From UBA2705 sp963977105 (GTDB lineage Bacteria > Pseudomonadota > Alphaproteobacteria > Micavibrionales > Micavibrionaceae): 64,000 bases of DNA. This document shows, in pieces, positions 60,684 through 64,000 of this stretch (its first letter is position 1; each line of letters opens with the position of its first letter). The notes under the pieces were generated by a model. That model saw only the letters and a program-made list of their open reading frames with translations. It did no database searches and had not been told where the DNA came from. The position numbers were made by a program, and so were the translations under genes. Where the stretch lies: the NCBI GenBank assembly GCA_963977105.1, contig CAXBNI010000001.1, positions 62,001 through 126,000 of the forward strand, read 5' to 3'.

Positions 60684-62924
60684 ATGTCAGATATGCGCAT
60701 TCAAAATCTATTGCAATCCATGCGGCAGGATAGTGCGACACATAAGGGTGATTATACATTATCCGATGTGCGCTTTGATCTTAATAGTGATGCGCTGTCA
60801 TCAAGCTTAAAAGAACTCCTTGGTAAAATCACAATAAAAATGAATATTATCGCGCAATCTGCTGCTGTAGAAATGCGCGTTGTTGAAAAAGACGAGAGCG
60901 GAAAAGTTGTGCTTGCGTATAAGAGTGATATTTATGAGGTAACCATCCCCAAAGATCAGCGTGAGCAATCGAAAGACATAAAAGCGGGCGATAAGCTTGT
61001 GTTGTTACAAGACGCGCAGAGTGACGCTGTAAAGGATTTATACCTATTTGTGAAAATAGAGAGTGGTCAATTCGCTACGGTGCCTGTAAATGTGCTTAAT
61101 GAATCGCAGCCTATTGGGCCTCTACCGGAAATAGACGCTGCGCCGCCTGTTACGGCGGAACAAAAATATGCTGCGCGTCTGGCGAGTTTAGTTGATTTGG
61201 AAGCTAAAATAGATGTTTTGCGAGCGTTAATTCCGGACGGTAACACATCTGCAAGCTCTGTGCTTCGCCGCTTTACGGTTGATTTGGATCACCCCTCGAC
61301 GCAGCTTGTTGTGCCCAAGGTGGTTTTGATGAGCGAGCTGCCTTTGCCATTGCAGGAAGGCGGCCATATTGTAGCTAAACTGGGTTCTTCAGCGCATCAG
61401 GCAGGGCAAACGATAGCCGTTGTATTGCAAAGTCCTTCACGCGGAGAAATTTTTAGCTCTGATACCCCGCAGTCATTGGTGTTCCCTACGGCGCAAGCTT
61501 ATCTTCAGGCTGCCGATAGTCGTGAGCGCGCTAACGCTGATGTTGACTATATGCAGGCTATATCACTTTTAAGCGGCGTCCGCGGTGCGCTAAATACAGG
61601 CCAGCAAAACGTAAACATTGCTGTTGATGCTATCGCGGGGGCTGTCGGTGGCAGCAGTGCCGCAACGCTGCCGGCCTCAGCGCGTCTTGCGCATGTGTTG
61701 GCCGGACAGGTTGGGGCTTCGGTTGATGTGCCTGTACAGACGTATAAAGGGTCTGAATCGCGTATTGATATGGCGGCGCGTAGCAGCACAATTTCACCAG
61801 AAATAATCGTGGTTGAAAAGCCAGATAAAAATCACGGCGCCGCATTTCAGGCTGAAAATTTGTTTATGTCGCGCTTGCATGTCATTGACGATAGCCTTGT
61901 TGATGATGGACAATTGGTTAATAACAGCGCAGCAACACTTAGTGTCAAAGTAATCGGTGAGACGCCGCGTGGTGAAAAAATTGTGCAGCCAGAATGGGTG
62001 AACTGGCCAGCGCGTAGCGCTATGGTGCTTGGGTTAAAAGAGAATGATGATATTAAGGCATTTAATGCGATACGATATGGCGACGTACTCTCTGTCAGCT
62101 TCCCTGTGAGCTCTATGGATGACTTAAGCGCTATAAGCCCTGTAGCTGTAGAAGAGGAAAACGAGATGGCACTCGCGCGCTCGGACATGGCAGCGGGCGT
62201 GAGGGGGGACAACATGGTCATGCCCAAGCAGATTTCACCGTTCCTTGTTCAATCCGCGTTCTATGCCGATTTTGCGAAGTTGTTTGATGGCATAGCTGCG
62301 CAGAGCTTAATTATGCCGATGCAAATATCCGCAGCGCAAGCTGGCATCATGATCCCAAGCCTTGCCAAGCCAGAGGCGCTGCCTGCGGCGTTACTGTTCC
62401 TCGTCGCTGCGATGCGTAGCGGAGATTTGAGCGCAATGTTAAATGAGAAGGTCAGTGATACTTTGAATAAAATGGGTAAAGCGGAGGCGCTGAGCAAATT
62501 TTTAAAATCAGCCGCAAGTAAAGGGGCTGAGATATTCAATAGCAAGCCAGAGCAAGGCAGTGCAGCCGAGTGGAAGAGTGTGATGCTGCCTATGCATGCG
62601 GAAGGGCAAGTCTCTGCAGTGGCGCTGCATTGGCGCGATTACCCCTCAGGTCATAATGGCGATGATAGCGGCGGCGAGGATGATATTGCACGTTTCGTGT
62701 TAGATTTCAGATTATCTGCAATGGGAGATGTGCAGCTTGATGGCTTTTTCAAAAATAATAGCCTAAACGTTGCGCTGAGACTAAGTGAGCTGCCGAGCAT
62801 AGCCATGCAATCGCGTATAACCAGTTTTTATAATGATGCGCTAGACCAAATGGGGCTGGGCGGCGACATGCGTTTCCAGCTTGTGGCAGATAAAGCGATG
62901 CGCTTTGTTCTGGATCAGGGCTAA
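60684..62924 (+). CDS. FliK-like large protein ending the flagellar run
   Basis: A 746-residue protein that I recognise only partly. The first 450 residues are long, low in cysteine and repetitive in Ala, Ser, Val, Asp and Gln, as in hook-length control proteins. The C-terminal 120 residues (from about LHWRDYPSGHN, with FRLSAMGDVQLDGFFKNNSL and VALRLSELPSIAMQSRI) have the layout of the FliK C-terminal domain: W...L....LG-x-V-x-L...L-x-V...L...L. No signal or membrane segment. It follows flhG by 57 bases. Its size and place make a hook-length or export-substrate-switch role plausible; the exact family is not proven. Confidence 0.5.
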   Translation: MSDMRIQNLLQSMRQDSATHKGDYTLSDVRFDLNSDALSSSLKELLGKITIKMNIIAQSAAVEMRVVEKDESGKVVLAYKSDIYEVTIPKDQREQSKDIKAGDKLVLLQDAQSDAVKDLYLFVKIESGQFATVPVNVLNESQPIGPLPEIDAAPPVTAEQKYAARLASLVDLEAKIDVLRALIPDGNTSASSVLRRFTVDLDHPSTQLVVPKVVLMSELPLPLQEGGHIVAKLGSSAHQAGQTIAVVLQSPSRGEIFSSDTPQSLVFPTAQAYLQAADSRERANADVDYMQAISLLSGVRGALNTGQQNVNIAVDAIAGAVGGSSAATLPASARLAHVLAGQVGASVDVPVQTYKGSESRIDMAARSSTISPEIIVVEKPDKNHGAAFQAENLFMSRLHVIDDSLVDDGQLVNNSAATLSVKVIGETPRGEKIVQPEWVNWPARSAMVLGLKENDDIKAFNAIRYGDVLSVSFPVSSMDDLSAISPVAVEEENEMALARSDMAAGVRGDNMVMPKQISPFLVQSAFYADFAKLFDGIAAQSLIMPMQISAAQAGIMIPSLAKPEALPAALLFLVAAMRSGDLSAMLNEKVSDTLNKMGKAEALSKFLKSAASKGAEIFNSKPEQGSAAEWKSVMLPMHAEGQVSAVALHWRDYPSGHNGDDSGGEDDIARFVLDFRLSAMGDVQLDGFFKNNSLNVALRLSELPSIAMQSRITSFYNDALDQMGLGGDMRFQLVADKAMRFVLDQG

Positions 62925-63348
62925 TAGCTGTCTGCCCGGTGGGGTTTCCTGTAAAGAAAAAGGCTTTTGTCCTGCGGCACTAGGTGGCGCGTAACAAAAG
63001 CCTTATCTTTCTGTGCCGTCATATTATTATTATTATCGACGGCGCTCCCTTTGGTCTTCTTATTTTTACTGCTTGCGATCTAACGTCGCTTTGGCGCAGC
63101 ATTTATCCCTGAAACTTTCAACTCACCAACTGGTAATTAACTTCAATTAAGTATTAACAATTCGTTAATGGATTTGTCCATAATACTCATAATAAAAAAG
63201 TTGTCAATAAATTTTGTAACTATATTACACAATGATTGGTCATTTTATTATATTCTTCACTAAAACATATTTGAGTCTTTGATTTTTTCCAAGTTATGCG
63301 ATAAATTGCCTGTATATAAAATTTCAATTATTATGTGTGTAGGCGAAA
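62925..63348. other. Intergenic region with two hairpins upstream of dapB
   Basis: A 424-base gap. AAGGCTTTTGT (62960-62970) and ACAAAAGCCTT (62994-63004) form an 11-base stem followed by a TC-rich stretch, a probable terminator for the flagellar run. A second stem, GCCGTC / GACGGC (63015-63020 and 63038-63043), has a loop made of an (ATT)-type trinucleotide repeat. The rest up to dapB is very AT-rich and holds no gene that I can see. Confidence 0.6.
62960..63010 (+). terminator. Terminator at the end of the flagellar run
   Basis: An 11-base perfect inverted repeat with a 23-base loop, followed by ATCTTTCT. The large loop lowers confidence. Confidence 0.6.
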
Positions 63349-64000
63349 ATGGACATCGGAATTAGTGGTATAAATGGCCGTGTAGGCCAAATTTTAAGAC
63401 AATTACTTGTTGATGAGAATCCTCTTTACGCGGATTTAAACTTAATTGCAGGTTTTGCGCGTGTGCCTGATGAAGATTCACAGCCACCAATAAGCAGCGA
63501 TATGGATTCTTTCTTACAAAACGTCGACCTCGTCATTGATTTTTCACTCCCTGAAAACTGTATTACGCTGGCTGAACGCGCGGCACAATATAATGTGCGT
63601 ATTGTATCAGGCACCACAGGACTATCTGCGCGCCAAATGCAGGTCCTGGAAGAGGCGGCGAAAGAAACGCCGATTTTGCATGCGGGGAATATGTCGCTTG
63701 GAGTAAATCTGCTTTGTTCGTTGGTGGAGCAAGCATCAGAGCGGCTAAATCTAAATTACGATATTGAAATTACAGAAACGCACCACCGTTTAAAACGTGA
63801 TGCGCCATCAGGCACGGCAATAATGCTTGGTCAATCGGCGGCAAAAGGGCGAAAGCAAGACCATGATGCGCATGCCGTTTTTGGCCGCGAGGGTACGGAT
63901 GCTATACGCAATAATGGGGAAATAGGCTATGCCGTACGTCGCGGCGGCAGCGTTATAGGCGCGCATGAAGTTTCTTTTTTTGGTGATAGCGAGGTGCTCT
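63349..64000 (+). CDS. dapB: 4-hydroxy-tetrahydrodipicolinate reductase (partial, runs off the window)
   Basis: The first 217 codons are present. The nucleotide-binding start is MDIGISGINGRVGQILRQLL (GxNGRxG type), followed by VIDFSLPENC, VSGTTGLSARQ, HAGNMSLGVNLL, the catalytic ETHHRLKRDAPSGTA and FGREG. DapB reduces dihydrodipicolinate in lysine and diaminopimelate synthesis, the pathway that also uses dapF (28489). The gene stays open to the right edge, so the end is not seen. Its start lies 424 bases from the flagellar run. Confidence 0.95.
   Translation, partial: MDIGISGINGRVGQILRQLLVDENPLYADLNLIAGFARVPDEDSQPPISSDMDSFLQNVDLVIDFSLPENCITLAERAAQYNVRIVSGTTGLSARQMQVLEEAAKETPILHAGNMSLGVNLLCSLVEQASERLNLNYDIEITETHHRLKRDAPSGTAIMLGQSAAKGRKQDHDAHAVFGREGTDAIRNNGEIGYAVRRGGSVIGAHEVSFFGDSEVL

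Noticed and set aside
1..64000. CRISPR array, insertion sequence, integrase or prophage
   Set aside because: No regularly spaced repeats, transposase motifs, terminal repeats or phage structural genes were seen on reading both strands.

Overview
The window looks like chromosomal DNA of a flagellated, piliated alphaproteobacterium. The main evidence is the FlbT/FlaF pair, a FlbD-type flagellar activator next to fliF-fliG-fliH-fliN, an NDUFAF6-like squalene/phytoene synthase family protein, the dapF-(terC)-mtaB-ftsY string and a fused MaeB malic enzyme. The exact lineage cannot be fixed by eye. A Rhodospirillales- or Micavibrio-like organism would fit, but that is inference. Base composition is moderately AT-rich. 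I saw no rRNA, CRISPR array, insertion sequence, prophage or integrase.

Layout. (1) 1-13190, + strand: an MSHA-type type IV pilus locus. It holds the end of the inner-membrane platform protein, a PilM-PilN (GspL/MshI-like) fusion, a PilO/MshJ-like and a MshK/PilP-like protein, an ABC ATPase, a TPR protein, prepilin peptidase, two retraction-type ATPases (PilT, PilU), a lipoprotein secretin (MshL), an ABC permease, an orphan and a membrane AraC-family regulator. The pilins and the extension ATPase are not in the window. (2) 13200-26000: housekeeping and orphan genes: pnp with a long leader hairpin, gpmA, a small orphan with a decayed tandem copy upstream, sodB, flbT-flaF, an esterase, an HNH nuclease, two neighbouring genes with broken frames at or near homopolymers, a DMT transporter, a short RNase D and a nucleotidyltransferase-like protein. 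(3) 26000-32600: ffh-rpsP on the - strand, then dapF, terC, mtaB and ftsY on the + strand, so both SRP GTPases lie close together. (4) 32594-36380, - strand: an accessory block of four ankyrin-type proteins, three ending in the same module of about 80 residues, interrupted by one small secreted protein. (5) 36500-48300: icd, an orphan behind a strong hairpin, a class A PBP, a lipoprotein, mgtE, maeB, small orphans, a tRNA-Leu with an AAG anticodon, lipB and a FlaG-like gene. (6) 48783-62924, + strand: flagellar export, switch, stator and regulation (fliF, fliG, fliH, fliN, motA, flbD, flhA, a response regulator, a possible phosphotransfer-like protein, flhF, flhG, a FliK-like protein), followed by the start of dapB.

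How the genes work together. Region 1 would build and retract a pilus, with an ABC transporter of the kind known from the Myxococcus PilH system placed in the same locus as two widely separated halves. Region 6 builds the flagellar MS ring, C ring and export gate and controls number, placement and class switching through FlhF, FlhG and FlbD. FlbT and FlaF, which regulate flagellin, are about 30 kb away. The most novel-looking item is the ankyrin block with its shared C-terminal module. The next most interesting are the pilus-linked ABC transporter, the decayed tandem duplicate, the homopolymer-associated broken genes and several strong non-coding hairpins.
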